NCBI GenBank assembly: GCA_916700875.1
Contig: CAKAKS010000031.1
Coordinates: 9,697,977-9,761,976 of the forward strand
DNA: 64,000 nt
Direction of reading: 5' to 3'
DNA from: Sebastes aleutianus
Lineage: Eukaryota > Chordata > Actinopteri > Perciformes > Sebastidae
The translations under genes were made by a program, and so were the position numbers. Position 1 is the first letter of the stretch. Every line of letters starts with the position of its first letter. A model generated the notes under the pieces. The model worked only from the letters and a program-made list of their open reading frames with translations. It searched no databases and had not been told where the DNA came from. Shown one piece after another: positions 20,547 to 32,333 of the stretch.

Positions 20547-22876
20547 GTATCATGCTATTTATACGCCGATCGGGTTCTTAGGCGATAATGACCACTTTAA
20601 GATCAAGCACTGAAAGAAGTTTGTCCCTTCAAAATGCCGTTCCTTTAATTCTTTCCTTTAAGCTGTGTGTATTTGGCTTCAGTTAGTAAAAAAAACACAA
20701 TGAAAATTGTCCCATATTGTTTCTGAAAAATCTAATCAAAACAATTTAAGGCTAAATAGCACTATCAACTTTCTTCAGTTGTTGAATTAAGGCCTTTTAG
20801 CTGCGTAGCTTTCATGTCGGCTGTTAGTCTTGGTGGTGTATAGTAGGGGTGTGTGTGTGTACACACAGAAACAGTAGGGGACCGCTGCACTCTACGCAGG
20901 GGCCACTGTGCTCCCCTCCATTCACAAATCAATGTTTAACCCGCTGGCTAAAAGGCCTGGCAGGGGAGAGGGAGGCCCGGTCGGCGGGGGTGGGCTATGA
21001 AACCATCCCGTCGAGAGATGGAGAGGAGAGCGGGGACAAAGAGAACAGGGGAATCCTTAAAATAAACCTCCTCCGGTGAAGGCATCTCCTCCCCGCTGCT
21101 ATAGGGCACGGCTATAGAGGATGGAGAGGTTAGAGAGAGAGGCAACGCCGTGGCAGGGAATGTCATTGGAATTTATAGTGGGAAGCATGTTAGGACATAG
21201 AGTCAAATGGACAAAGAGGTAAACTAGTGGACAAACACAAGTCCATCCATATATCTACCTGCTACTGTATTCTCTAAAAAAGATCATTTCGAGAGCAGCG
21301 CTATACAATTGTTTCATCCAGCAGCCGTGATAAAAGCGAAGACTTGTTCTTCTGTGCTGGCAGCTCGCAATAGTTAGTGGAGAAAATGTAAGAGATAGGC
21401 AGGAAATATGATGCACAACTGGGGGCATTATAGGAGACAGACAGCAAACGCAGGAAGCCAATTACAGAGAGGCATAGAAATCTTAAGGCCACGACACACA
21501 CACTAGAGACAGTCTTAGCTTTCATTATAAATTCTCTCTGTGTCCTACAGTCTCATATGAACATGCACTTTTTGCTTTTTGCACATTCATTTGCCAAGCT
21601 GTAGTGTTGCTTATGGGCGAAATATTTTATGACTTTTTAATGGAAGAAGCCAAATCTCATTTTACTGACAGGAGATTGCTCCACGATGTTGTCGGGGGTC
21701 AAGAATCTGACCTTGTGACCAGGCTAAACCTCATCGCAAACCTCAAAAACATATATTTGAGTGAGTGTGAAGTTTTTTTTGGTGTGAGAAAAGTTGACTC
21801 ATCAGAGATTACGTACGATATACGTACTTTGTAGCACCGATGATGAAAGGCTGGATTGTAAAATAGATCTTGACGAAGTGGCATAACAGCTGGGATTAAA
21901 AGATTAAAAGGAAATTCTCCTATAAATGCACATCTGAGAGAGAGTGTCCATCCTGCTTCTCTCTCTACTCAGACCACTTCTCCTCTGCCACCACCACCAC
22001 ACACAACCACACAACCACACACACCTTCCCCCCAAGCATGCCTCTGCCTAAACATCCCCCAGAATTCTTTGACAGTGGCTGCGCTGTTGCTTGGCAACGA
22101 GGCGACGGACAGCGTCATCCAGGGAGTAACGGAGAAGATGAGAAGCAGAGAAGTCTGAGCTAATCTCACCATTACTTTGTCGAGATCACAGGGCTCGAGG
22201 GCGTTCACAAATATCCTGTAATTTGTTATTGTGTGTCGGTGTTTTGCAGAATTAAAAGATACAAAAGTAAACCTGAATACCTTTGAGTAAACATGCAAGG
22301 TTTTAAATTAATGTGAGTTTTTTTAAAAGTTAAAGAAGATTAAATTCCTAAATCATGCCTTGGCAACCAAAATCCGTAACTTTACACCACACTGTCATCA
22401 TTATCTACTAAATCAATTCACTGGGCAGGTATTTCATTTGACAACATTGAAATTGAATATTTAAAAAAAAAAGAAAAAAAAAAAAAGAATTATATATATA
22501 TTCGTTGATGATCTGTTTCATATTCATGACAGCAGCTAACTGACTTGATAATCTCATTATTACAGGCATCTCCGGAGCATTCAGTCTGAGCATCTTTGTG
22601 CTGACTAAGTGGTGTTGTGTAAAGATCGGACTTGACGTACACAGGTCTTTTTTTTTTTTTTTTACTGAAGCAATTCTGTTTAAGTGCTTGAGTCAAACAG
22701 TAGTATTGGCCACCTGGGTAAAAAAAAAGAAAAAAGCCCACCCCCCCTGGCTTGGCAATCAATTTATCTATACTGCTGCCTCTTTACACATTGTGAGCAG
22801 AAACATGACGTCTATAAGGTGGAGAATTTGTGATTTAAACATTATCAATTTACAAACACACTGACACGTTGCTTAC
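20547..22876. other. Intergenic stretch, low repeat content, possible regulatory DNA
   Basis: Less repetitive than its surroundings. A GC-richer segment occurs at 20880-21160, and an X-box-like palindrome at 22086-22098 (listed separately). Poly-A/poly-T tracts lie at about 22460-22490 and 22646-22664. No exon, hairpin or transposon ends recognised. Confidence 0.45.
22086..22098. promoter_or_regulatory. X-box-like palindrome (RFX-type site)
   Basis: GTTGCTTGGCAAC matches the inverted half-site layout bound by RFX factors (GTTGCC...GGCAAC) with one position off. A TTGACAG (MEIS/PREP-like) lies about 20 bp to the left. Function is inferred from the motif only. Confidence 0.35.
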
Positions 22877-23468
22877 TTAAACCTGCAGTAGGTAGAATAT
22901 TTTTGGCATCATTGGGCAAAAATTCCATAATAACTTCTCAGCATATTGTAATTTAAGTGTTCTGAGAAAAAACTAGACTTCTGCACCTCCTCATGGCTCT
23001 GTTTTCACACTTTAAAAAATCTTATCACAGGTCATTTCAGAGAGAGAAGCGTTCCTATTGGCTGTGCTGCGGCTGGTGGGCGGTGCTTGGTATTTCCTCA
23101 ACTGATCTCAACATGGCTGCCGGGTAACAAACTTTCACATTTTACAGCTAAGCAGTACAATACAAGATGTTTCTTCAAACATTTGGCGCAAGAAATAGGC
23201 ATTACAGTAACAGAATATTGATTCATATTTAATCACGCTGCCTAGTTTGACCGTCTGATCTGAGTTTGTGAGTGATTGACAGCTGCTCGGAGACGGCAAG
23301 GCTCCAGCTCAGCTCTGTTTGGTTGTTTTCCTCCGGTCTGTGAAACCAGAGGACACACAGGCACATGATTTTTTTTCAGTTTACCTGTCTCATGCACTAC
23401 TGTCAGGATATAGTGAAAATAACTTTTTTTAATCATATTTGCTCCGTTTCTACCCACTGCAGCTTTAA
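22877..23468. mobile_element. TTAA-flanked fold-back MITE (family F), copy 1
   Basis: Left end TTAA-ACCTGCAGTAGGTAGAA and right end (reverse complement) TTAA-AGCTGCAGTGGGTAGAA are inverted repeats differing at two positions. TTAA stands at both borders, which is the target duplication of piggyBac-type elements, although the ends are not the classical piggyBac ones. About 590 bp, no real ORF. Internal landmarks are GCGTTCCTATTGGCTG, CCTCAACTGATCTCAACATGG and GAGTGATTGACAGCTGCT. At least five other copies or fragments occur in the window. Confidence 0.85.
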
Positions 23469-25294
23469 ATATGCAAAAAACATTATCACAGAAACAGTTC
23501 TTGTTGGATTCGTTATATGTATTACTGAGATGGAAGAATACATTCTTGCAGTTTTTTTTTTAGTTCTAACAAAATTATAGAGATTTTTTATTTCTTTTTT
23601 TCTGTAACCAAATAGTGCCTGGATGTAATTTGAATGCAACAAAACGGGCACCATAGCCAAAAAAATCAATTTTCTTAAAATGCTTTGAAATTTTTCGTTC
23701 ATAAAAGTAGTTTTTGAAAGACTTTCATAAGCATCAAGTGGTCAGAGTTCTCTGAATCAACAGTTGATTACATAATCATTCAGTTTACAATAAAACACAT
23801 AACCACAACTGGAATTTAGTGCTGAAAAGATTAAAGGTGTCGTATCCTCCCTCCCCCGTTCCATTGCATTTACTTCACAACAAGTCATTGCCAGGCAATG
23901 GATGGATAAAAGGCGTTTTTTTCCACACTAACTGACGACCCAGAGATATGACGTGATACCAACGTTGTTTTACTATTGGCTCACAAGCGTTGTTAGAGGT
24001 GGGAACCAAACATCAGATATCTTCCTCAGAGATAAACAAAACATTCATTGTGGACCCACCAACATTTTTAAAATGATTAATTCATCATAATAATTTTTTT
24101 TCAGGAAAAGCCATACTTTTTTTTTTATATTTGTTTACATAATAATGTTATCAATAAGACCGTTAAGTGATTAGTGAACTGACAGAAAAATTCAATAACA
24201 ATGCTGATAATGGACTGATCGTTGAAGTCATTTATCAAGAAAAAAATCATTCTCTGGTTTTCAAATGTGAAGATCTGCTGCTTTTCCCTGTTTTATAAAA
24301 GTGCAACTGGAACACCAATGGATTTTGGATATATAGATTATTCACTATAGATTTTCAAACAAAAAAAATCACTGACACAGGTATACTGAATTGGACATGA
24401 CTTCAGATAAAACACACGACTCCTTAAATTGTGGAACCATCCCACTCCTGAGATCCACAGGATGACGTGGGAGGAGGGGCGCAGACAGAGCGAGGCTGCT
24501 GTAGCTGCTGAGTAAGAGGGTATGTGCCACCACGGCTCAGACCCTGAGTGACAGGTATTGACCCGCCCAGCCAAAAGACGTCTCTGTGGGAACGCTATTG
24601 ATTATTGCCACAGCAATAAAGGTCCCGGAAGCTTGTGAGAATGTCACGACTCTGTGCTGCCTGTATAGCAGCCGCCGGTCCCAACACACAAAGACAGAAG
24701 CACTTTCACTCTGACACATCACCTAACCTGCAGCCACTCATTCTCTCACGCTAACTAAAGCCCCTCTAACTGATGGAGGAGAGATTGGTGGCACAGTGGC
24801 TGCCTGAAGGGATGATATGCACATTTGTGTGCACATGCATGAGTAATTCCCAAAAAACAGATCTTATCTTCAGTGACATCATGCAGATGAGTTTTCAGAT
24901 TATGCTTGAATTTTGAGATATTTGTCATTTAGATTTCTGCTGCCACTCCAGTACAATGGAGGTGAATGGAATTTCATTTGTGGTGCTCCCAGCAATGAAA
25001 TAATAGTAAAAAAAAAAAATAAAAGTCAGCAGCAACCTTTCAGAATTAGTCTCTCTGCTACTCAAAATAATCGGCAGAACATGCTGTTTTTCAGTTTTCA
25101 TTTCACTACTTTGTGGTAGCAAAGACTCTGGATTATCTGGAGAATTGTCTCTAAAACAACACATTGCTTTTGATCTTTCTAAATGTCAGTTTTCAGTGTT
25201 TTGAGTGCCACAAAAATTCTATTCACCTCCATTGAATCACCCAATTCGACAGTTATCAGGCCATTAAATAGGTGTTATCGGTAGCTATGGCACC
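23469..25294. other. Intergenic stretch without recognised feature
   Basis: AT-rich with short poly-A/T tracts. A GC-richer segment at 24450-24740 has ordinary complexity and could be conserved non-coding DNA, but that cannot be judged from one sequence. Confidence 0.45.
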
Positions 25295-25975
25295 CAGTGG
25301 TGTAATGTAACGAAGTAATAATACTTTGTTACAGTACTTAAGTATTTTGTGGTAGTATCTGTACTTTACTTTAGTTTTCATACTTCTGTTAACTTTCATT
25401 TTTACTCCACAACAATTCCTAAATAAAACGTGTACTTTTACTCAGATACATTTCGCCCGAAGCAATTTCTTTACTCGTTACTATTGCAAGAAAGCAGGTT
25501 TGGCGAATTAGTGGTCCTACTGTAGCTTGTAAGTCTCTCAAAGCCGTTGACAAGTTTTGATTTCCGCTCAAGTCATCATACCACTTGCTACTTGCGACTA
25601 CGAGAGAAGGAAAAACTGGATTTTGTTCTTGAAATCCTTTAAGTTGTGAAGACCTAATTTTTCTTCAAGCCTAATGTAGCCTCCTTTTTTAAAGTGGTGT
25701 ACATGTCAAGAGGAATAGACTTCATCAATCTCAAAATTCTGACTTGCTTGCTTTTTAATTAACAGTAGTTATTTGAACTTTTACTTTCAATTCTTACGTA
25801 CATTTAATATCAGAGAATGACCTTTGACACTTAAGTACAGAAAATATCAGATACTTTAAGACTAATACTCAACTATTATTCTAATAGGTGACTTTAACTT
25901 CTACCAAAGTGATTTTCTGGTTAGGTATCTGTACTTTTACTCAAGTGTGGCTTTCAGGTACTTCATCCACCACTG
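25295..25975. mobile_element. hAT-like MITE with CAGTGGTG ends
   Basis: It begins CAGTGGTGTAATGTAACG and ends CATCCACCACTG, with many internal ACTTTTACT/AGTAC motifs typical of this common fish element. The flanking 8-mers (ATGGCACC and TAAGCACC) share 5 of 8 bases, a weak remnant of an 8-bp target duplication. A copy in the opposite orientation lies at 28686-29200. Confidence 0.75.
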
Positions 25976-25989
25976 TAAGCACCATAATC

Positions 25990-26260
25990 TTACCAAAAAG
26001 AAGTTTATTCAAGTGTGCTATTAGTATACTTCTTTTAAATACTTACTTTTTATGTATCAGAGATATACTTAGCAAAGGTATACATACTGTAAGTACACTT
26101 GGCTCATACTGACAAATATACAGAAAAGTCTAAGTATACTTGGCTTATACAGTAGGCCTACTTGTACTTAATCTTTTGATCGCGATATACTTGAGAAAAG
26201 TATAATTAAGTATTATTGCCTTATAGGCCTACAGAAAGGTATAATTGGCTTGTAGTTGTG
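25990..26260. repeat. AAGTATACTT-rich repeat
   Basis: Repeated AAGTATACTT/AAGTACACTT palindromic motifs over about 250 bp. Probably a degraded MITE; its ends are not resolved. Confidence 0.45.
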
Positions 26261-26309
26261 CTTACTTTTTGATAGAGTAGCCTATTAAAGTGTGATGTGG
26301 GTCAGTAGG

Positions 26310-26640
26310 GGCCTACACCTACTACGTTGTAAAAGCGAAGGCGAAACTTAAAAGCAACACGTTCTAACATGTAAAACCGAATGAAACGTTACATTTTGAA
26401 CACAAACAAAAAGGCTTCTTTGGGTTTAGGCAACACAACTACAACTTCTTTAGGCAATAAAACCACATGGTTAAGTTTAGGGGAAAACCTTGTGTTTTAG
26501 CTTAAAATTACTACTTTTCAAAAGTGAATGTGAAACTTAACGCTTGTGAACACTAAGACAACTACACATGGATGGTTTCACATGGGATGCAAACCTTGGC
26601 CTCTTGGGTGAAAGCTCTGTGTTTGGGTGATCCAACCACT
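26310..26640. repeat. CCTAAACC-family repeat fragment
   Basis: Shares CTTAAAAGCAACA, ACACAAACAAAAAGGCTTCTT and GTTTAGGCAACA-type blocks with 31190-31375, in the same orientation. In reverse orientation it carries the CCTAAACCTAAC motif seen in repeat A. Confidence 0.7.
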
Positions 26641-28685
26641 TAAGACAAGTACTCAAGTCTCAATAACTGCAATTTATCCACGTTTTCTTTTTTTTGTTTC
26701 TCAGTCTCTTTCCTGCAATCTGGTCAAAACAATAAAGATTTTCCCTTCTTTAATTCACACCCCCCCCCCCACACACACAAACGCCATCTCCACCCTTGAC
26801 CTCGCAGTGAAAAGTTAGTGCACCCTAGGTTGAACTCTCCCAGATCAGCCTCCGCCGCAAACGCTGGGAAAGTGCCCCTGACATACGTGTATATATATGT
26901 GTGTGCGTGTGTTTGTGTGTGAGTGTGGCGACACTTGTGGTGTCATGAATAGGAGAGATTTGACCCTCAGACCTCACTGACCTGTCCACACAAACGACCC
27001 CTTCAACCCAGCTCCGCTATTGTCAGCCGTGACTGCCTCCGTTTATTCAGAGAGCCCGCCAAAAGGCGTCAAAATTCATTATATACCACTTTGCTTATTA
27101 TTTTCCACCCGCGTTTATGTCTTTATGACTCTTCTCGTTTCTTCCCCGTTCTTTCCATCATCCTCATCCTCTTTCTTCTGCTCGCATCACTGCTCTTTTT
27201 GCTTTTTTTCCACAGCCTGTGTCCTGTCAACCTCAACTTCTAATCTTCAATTTTCACTTGAGTGCTCAGCCTTACTCAATTCTTAGCTAAAAATGTGCCA
27301 TTGGGAAACTTATCAATGTCTCATCTTAAGTTTCACAACAGCATTTTTCACTTGAAATGAGTATTGCATTTTCCACAAACTGCTCCAATACGTAGCCTAT
27401 TTTTCATTCTTAAAAAAGCTTTCTTCTTCTGACATAAGTCAGATTTCGTTGAAGATTTAACCGTGTGCATGTGCATACGTACGTAGAGTATGATCGTGGT
27501 CTTTAATTTAGATTGTTTGTTTAGTGCTACTGTGTGTAATCTATCTGATTTAGATTATTGGTTCAGGTTATGTTAACGTATGTCAAAATCATTTTTGACA
27601 ATGTTCTCGACAAACTAAGAAGATGATTCAAACTTGCTGGATGTAACCTGTGATGGACTGGCTTCTTGTATTTCTTTTGAAAATAGTCCATTTTAACATC
27701 TTGATTGTACCACATGCAACTGTATTGTAAGATTACTTGTAAAAGTCCAATAAAAATAACTTTGAAAGGAAGAAAACAGCACCAACAACAGCTGTCCCAG
27801 GGACATCCAGGAGTCACTGAGGAGGTTCAAGGTGGTCCACTGCAGCAAAACCTGAACTGATCACTTGAGTGCAGGAAATACAAGTGCATACCAGTTATGA
27901 CCTCATCAGGAGGAGACTATTAAATAAGGGGATCTGTTGACCCTTGGACTGGACAAATACCAGTGGCTATTTATTGAAGTGAGTAATGAAAGCTATCTCC
28001 ACAGTGCCGTTCCCATTAGTTTCTGGTTCCTTTGCTTTGTAACTGTTGGCCTTGTTCCATCAGTACAAAACACATAAAGACGATACACCTGTTTGGATCC
28101 TCTGGCCCCACCTGTTTACTTCTTCTGAAACTGACCCTCTTCTCAATGACAAATTATGAGTTGTATTTAAAATTTTGATGGCGAAATATAAGCGTTCCAA
28201 TGTTGTTGTTAAGAACTGCCATGACTCCACTGATTCAGTGATCAGACGTCCTCCCAGCTCTGTTTGGACTCTTCCTTATTTAAATGTGAATATTAGGTTG
28301 AACATCAGTCCCACGGATCGTTCCTTGTTTCACTGATCAAGCCTCCAGTGGAGACTATTTCAGCCATAAAGCCCTCCTGCCCCTGTGGCATGCATCCCAC
28401 CAGCTTGTCTGTGCTTCAAACATGCAACCAACCAACCAGAGATTTAGATCCTGTTATCTTAAATTATTTCAGGTCTAATTTTCAATTTGGCTTTTCTTCC
28501 TAAAGTACCTGTACCTTTTTCAATCATCATCTTTTTTTTTGGAGAAATTTCAAATTGCTTCACAAGTGTGTGTGAGGTAATTCAATGCGCTCCCATAGCA
28601 GCAGATGCAAAAAAAAAAAAAAAAATTGTTTGAGATCTCAGTGTGGCTTTTGACACACAGCAGGCCATATACAGTACTTGTGACC
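26641..28685. other. Intergenic stretch without recognised feature
   Basis: Unique-looking AT-rich DNA with a C-run and CA tract at about 26760-26780 and a GT tract at about 26890-26930. No exon or repeat end supported. Confidence 0.45.
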
Positions 28686-29200
28686 CAGTGGTGGAAGAAA
28701 TACTTGAGTGGAAGTATAGCAACACCAGAGTGTGATGTAAAAAATACCTACAGAAGTATTATAACTTAAAGTGTATTGTATTCAACATATACATACATGA
28801 AATTTGACATCTGCATTGGAACAGAGGGAGCAACTTAGGGTTCAGTGTCTCACTCAAGGTCACTTCAACATGCAGGCAGTAGGAAACAGGGATGATCATT
28901 CTATAGAGCTAAAGCCGCCCCATATTATCAGGAAAATGCACTTATATCCTCAAATGTTGTCATTATGCAGAATGCTCCCTTTCAGTGTGTTATATTATTA
29001 CAATTTAGTAACTAATTTGAACATACTGTATGTATTGTTATGTATTTTAACCTGCAACAATGCATCATATATTATCTTTGTGTTGCAAAAGTGATTATTG
29101 TTGCCAAATAAATGCAAAAGCACCGTGAAAATACTCACATAAATTTCGAGCAACTCCAGAAATGTACTTGAGAATAATGCAATTAGTTACATCCCACCAT
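28686..29200. mobile_element. hAT-like MITE, reverse copy of the 25295 element
   Basis: Begins CAGTGGTGGAAGAAATACTTGA and ends TTAGTTACATCCCACCAT, the inverted version of the 25295-25975 termini. The interior carries a distinct segment around 28800-28930. Confidence 0.65.
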
Positions 29201-29869
29201 AAACCAAAGAAAACCATAAGATCTGACCTCATACAGACACTCACAGCCTGAATACTGGACCTTCTATTGGATCAAATCCTCCCTCTGTTGGTGAATCTGT
29301 GAAACTGCAGCCAGAATAAAACAACCATTTACTGATGTATATTTCAGACTACAGTTTGATCTAATATCTCTCTTACAAATTATATTTCATAACAATAAAT
29401 ATACATGCCTAATAATGTATTATATAATAATAATAATGTGAATAATAATGTGTATATAAGTGTAAGCACTAAAACTGCAGTCTAAACACACTTCACCGTT
29501 GTCACTTTACTTTTTTACCTTTATATACTTTACATACTGTTTTACAAACAATATTATACATATTTACTACTTCTCTATACATACTACACTCTTGTCTACA
29601 CCTCTGTATATATATTTTAGTACTTCTCATTATAACATACTACATTCCTGTTTACTCCTCTGTGTACATACACTACTTCTTATCATGCATACTACATCCA
29701 GTTTACATTCCCATCTGAAATACTGTCTTTAACAAAATTACAAATTTACATTTACATTACTATTTTATGTTTACTTATGTTTATATTTAAACCCCCAACT
29801 GCACTACTTTATGCCTTAGATTATCATTTTGCTTTTACTTTTACTTGTGTGATTTCCCCTTTTATATAT

Positions 29870-29996
29870 ACATATTTTATGAGCATAGTTGAAGGAAGCT
29901 GAGAGCAAAGATTTTCATTGCCAATGACTGCTTTGCTGGAGTTGAAAAGTGACAAATAAATAAATAACATTGAACCTTGAACTTTGAACCTTAAAA
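29870..29996 (+). mobile_element. Non-LTR retrotransposon 3' tail
   Basis: Ends in AAATAAATAAATAACATTGAACCTTGAACTTTGAACC-like sequence (a degenerate TTGAAC repeat tail) after a TTTTCATTGCCAATGACTGC stretch. This is the layout of LINE 3' ends in fish. No coding part is recognisable upstream. Confidence 0.5.
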
Positions 29997-30556
29997 AAAT
30001 GTGCATAATGTATCTGTTGATTTACAGATTATACAAAAATGTAACATAATGAAAAGAGTTGCAGTGCTATTGTTGACACAAAGTAACAATGTTTATGCTT
30101 TTTTAATATTTGACACGTGTAGCTACAAGTGATTTAGCTAAACTGATGTATTAGATTGTTAAAAAAAAATGTTATGTTGCTTTCTTTATTAATTTATTTT
30201 ATGAACAGAGGTACAAACAGATACATTTGAAAAATAAAGGACAAAAAGAAGACAAAACAAAAATAATTACATTTACGTTTCATAATGCCAGTGTTTATGT
30301 TTATAAACATCATATTATAATCATTTCATCATTTAAAAGTCTTAATGGTTTTTAATATTGGGTACGATGGTGCTATATTGTTTGAATTCATTAATAAAAT
30401 GCAGGACAGTTGGCTTCGTTCCTGATCATTTTCTCTTATAAATATGACATTTTCTTAAAGATAATAAATAATTGTATGATATACAGCATGGTATTTACAA
30501 TATTATCTTGACTAAAATATAGCATTACATCAAACATATTTATTTCAACATTCATA

Positions 30557-31504
30557 TTTTCAGCATCATAGGGCAAAAGATTTGATAATAATCTTTCAGC
30601 ATATTGTAATTCAAGTGTTCTGAGAGAAAACTAGACTTCTGCACCTCCTCATGACTCTGTTTTCAGGCTTTAAATAATCTAGCCCGTGATGGGAGACTTT
30701 GACCAAACAGGTAATTTCAGAGAGAGAGCGTTCCTATTGGCTGTGCTCCGGCTGGTGGGCAGGTGCTTGATATTTCCTCAACTGATCTCAACATGGCTGC
30801 CGTGTCACAAACTTTCTCATTTTACAGCTAAAAAGTACACTATACAAGATGTTTCTGAAAACATTTTATGTGAAAAATATAGGCATTACAGTAACAGAAT
30901 ATTGATTCATATCTGGTCATAGTTTGATCGGAGTTTGCGAGTGATTGACAGCTGCTCAGAGACGGCAAGGCTCCAGCTCGGCTCTGATTGGTTGTTTTTT
31001 TCTCCGGTCTGTGAAATCTTGCAGATGCCATTAGGAGCACCATCGTCATGGTGGCCGCGGCTAATGCAAACGCGAGGCAAAGTAAGTAAAGACCTCAGAT
31101 GGAAATGGAGCACCTGATTTGAGTGGGCCAGGCCATTAAATGTGAGTTATCAGTCGCTATAAGCTCCATAGATGTGGGTGGTTAGGCAACGATTACGCCT
31201 ACTACATCGTAAAAGTGAAACTTAAAAGCAACATGGTCTAACATGTTGTAAAACTGAATGAAGCGTCACGTTTTGAACACAAACAAAAAGGCTTCTTTAG
31301 GGTTAGGCAACAAAACTACAACTTCTTTAGGTCTAGGCAACAAACAAACAGTTTAGTTTAGGGAAAAATCTTGCAGATACCTCCAGGTGCCTCCGGTGTC
31401 TTTTTTTAAGATTACCTGTCTTATGCACTACTGTCAGGATATAGTGACCGTGTTATAAAAAAATAATACTCATATTTGCTCCATTATACCAACTGCAGCT
31501 TTAA
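30557..31504. mobile_element. Family F fold-back MITE, copy 2, with nested insertion
   Basis: The left terminus is missing; the match begins near CAGCATCATAGGGCAAAAG. The right terminus CAACTGCAGCTTTAA is at 31490-31504. Between 31026 and about 31370, foreign sequence (including a CCTAAACC-family fragment like 26310-26640) interrupts the element. AATCTTGCAGAT occurs on both sides of it (about 31015-31026 and 31367-31378), so the insert appears flanked by a duplicated 12-mer. Confidence 0.75.
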
Positions 31505-31689
31505 ATGTATTGTAGAAAGTTGGCTACATCCCTCCAGAACATTCTTGTATATATATACAGTGAAAGAATAGATGGGAAATACACTCTTTATCAAGTCCAC
31601 AGAAATCACACCATCCAGCTTGAATCTTTCCAACACAAGTTTTAACGGGTAAATTCTATGTAATATCTTGAAAAATATCATGTTTGCAC

Positions 31690-31942
31690 ACTGGCAATAT
31701 TTGTATCTGTGTGCATCTGTTTATACCATGTTTATAGCTTATATTGTTTATTGTACATTGGTAGAATTTCAATTTTTTAAATTTTTTTAATTCTTATTTT
31801 ATTCTAACGTTTTTATCTATTATTTTGTTATACTGCTTAGTTGCACCAACAGAACCAAAGCAAATTCCTAGTGTATACCTCTTACACCTGGCAATAAACA
31901 CGATTCTGATTCTGATTCTGATTTTGATTCTGATTCTGAAAG
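31690..31942 (+). mobile_element. LINE 3' end with (TTCTGA)n tail
   Basis: Sequence ending CACCTGGCAATAAACACG followed by six to seven ATTCTG units (31900-31942), a typical 3' tail of fish non-LTR elements. Only the untranslated end is present. Confidence 0.6.
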
Positions 31943-32040
31943 ACACTTCCTTAAGTTTGTTAGTGATGCAGTATCTATATCACAAAGCTTTCTCCCACTG
32001 TGTATCCTCTGGATGTTAACTGCTAAACGTCATAGTTTAG

Positions 32041-32333
32041 AGAGAACTACAATGTAGCCAAATCACGCCTTCTTCTTCTTCATCTTTAGATGTAGCAGAC
32101 TCTTTCTTCTGCTACTATACAGGCCTAAAGCGGAAGTTGTAATGTAGGTAACTCTCTCCGTTTGGATTTGTTCTTGGGAAAAAACCGAAGCCAGCTTGTA
32201 CACTAAGTAAGAGGGGGTTGAACATTTTGTGAAAACTCCTCTTTTTTCCTTCTTCTTCTTGGACTGCTGACGCGTCCACCGGCTACGTGCTGTAGCTGGA
32301 GCTCCTGTAAGCAGCAGCAGCTTCACCTCCACC
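32041..32333 (+). promoter_or_regulatory. cercam: cercam 5' UTR and proximal promoter region
   Basis: The 290 bp before the cercam ATG include GC-richer sequence with GACGCGTCC near 32270. The start context CCACCATGT has the favourable A at -3. No TATA box is convincingly placed. The transcription start is unknown, so the split between promoter and UTR is not given. Confidence 0.45.

Noticed and set aside
21604..21834. 76-aa + strand ORF (MLLMGEIFYDFLMEE...)
   Set aside because: Non-repetitive and protein-like at first sight, but isolated, without splice signals that fit or any recognised homolog.
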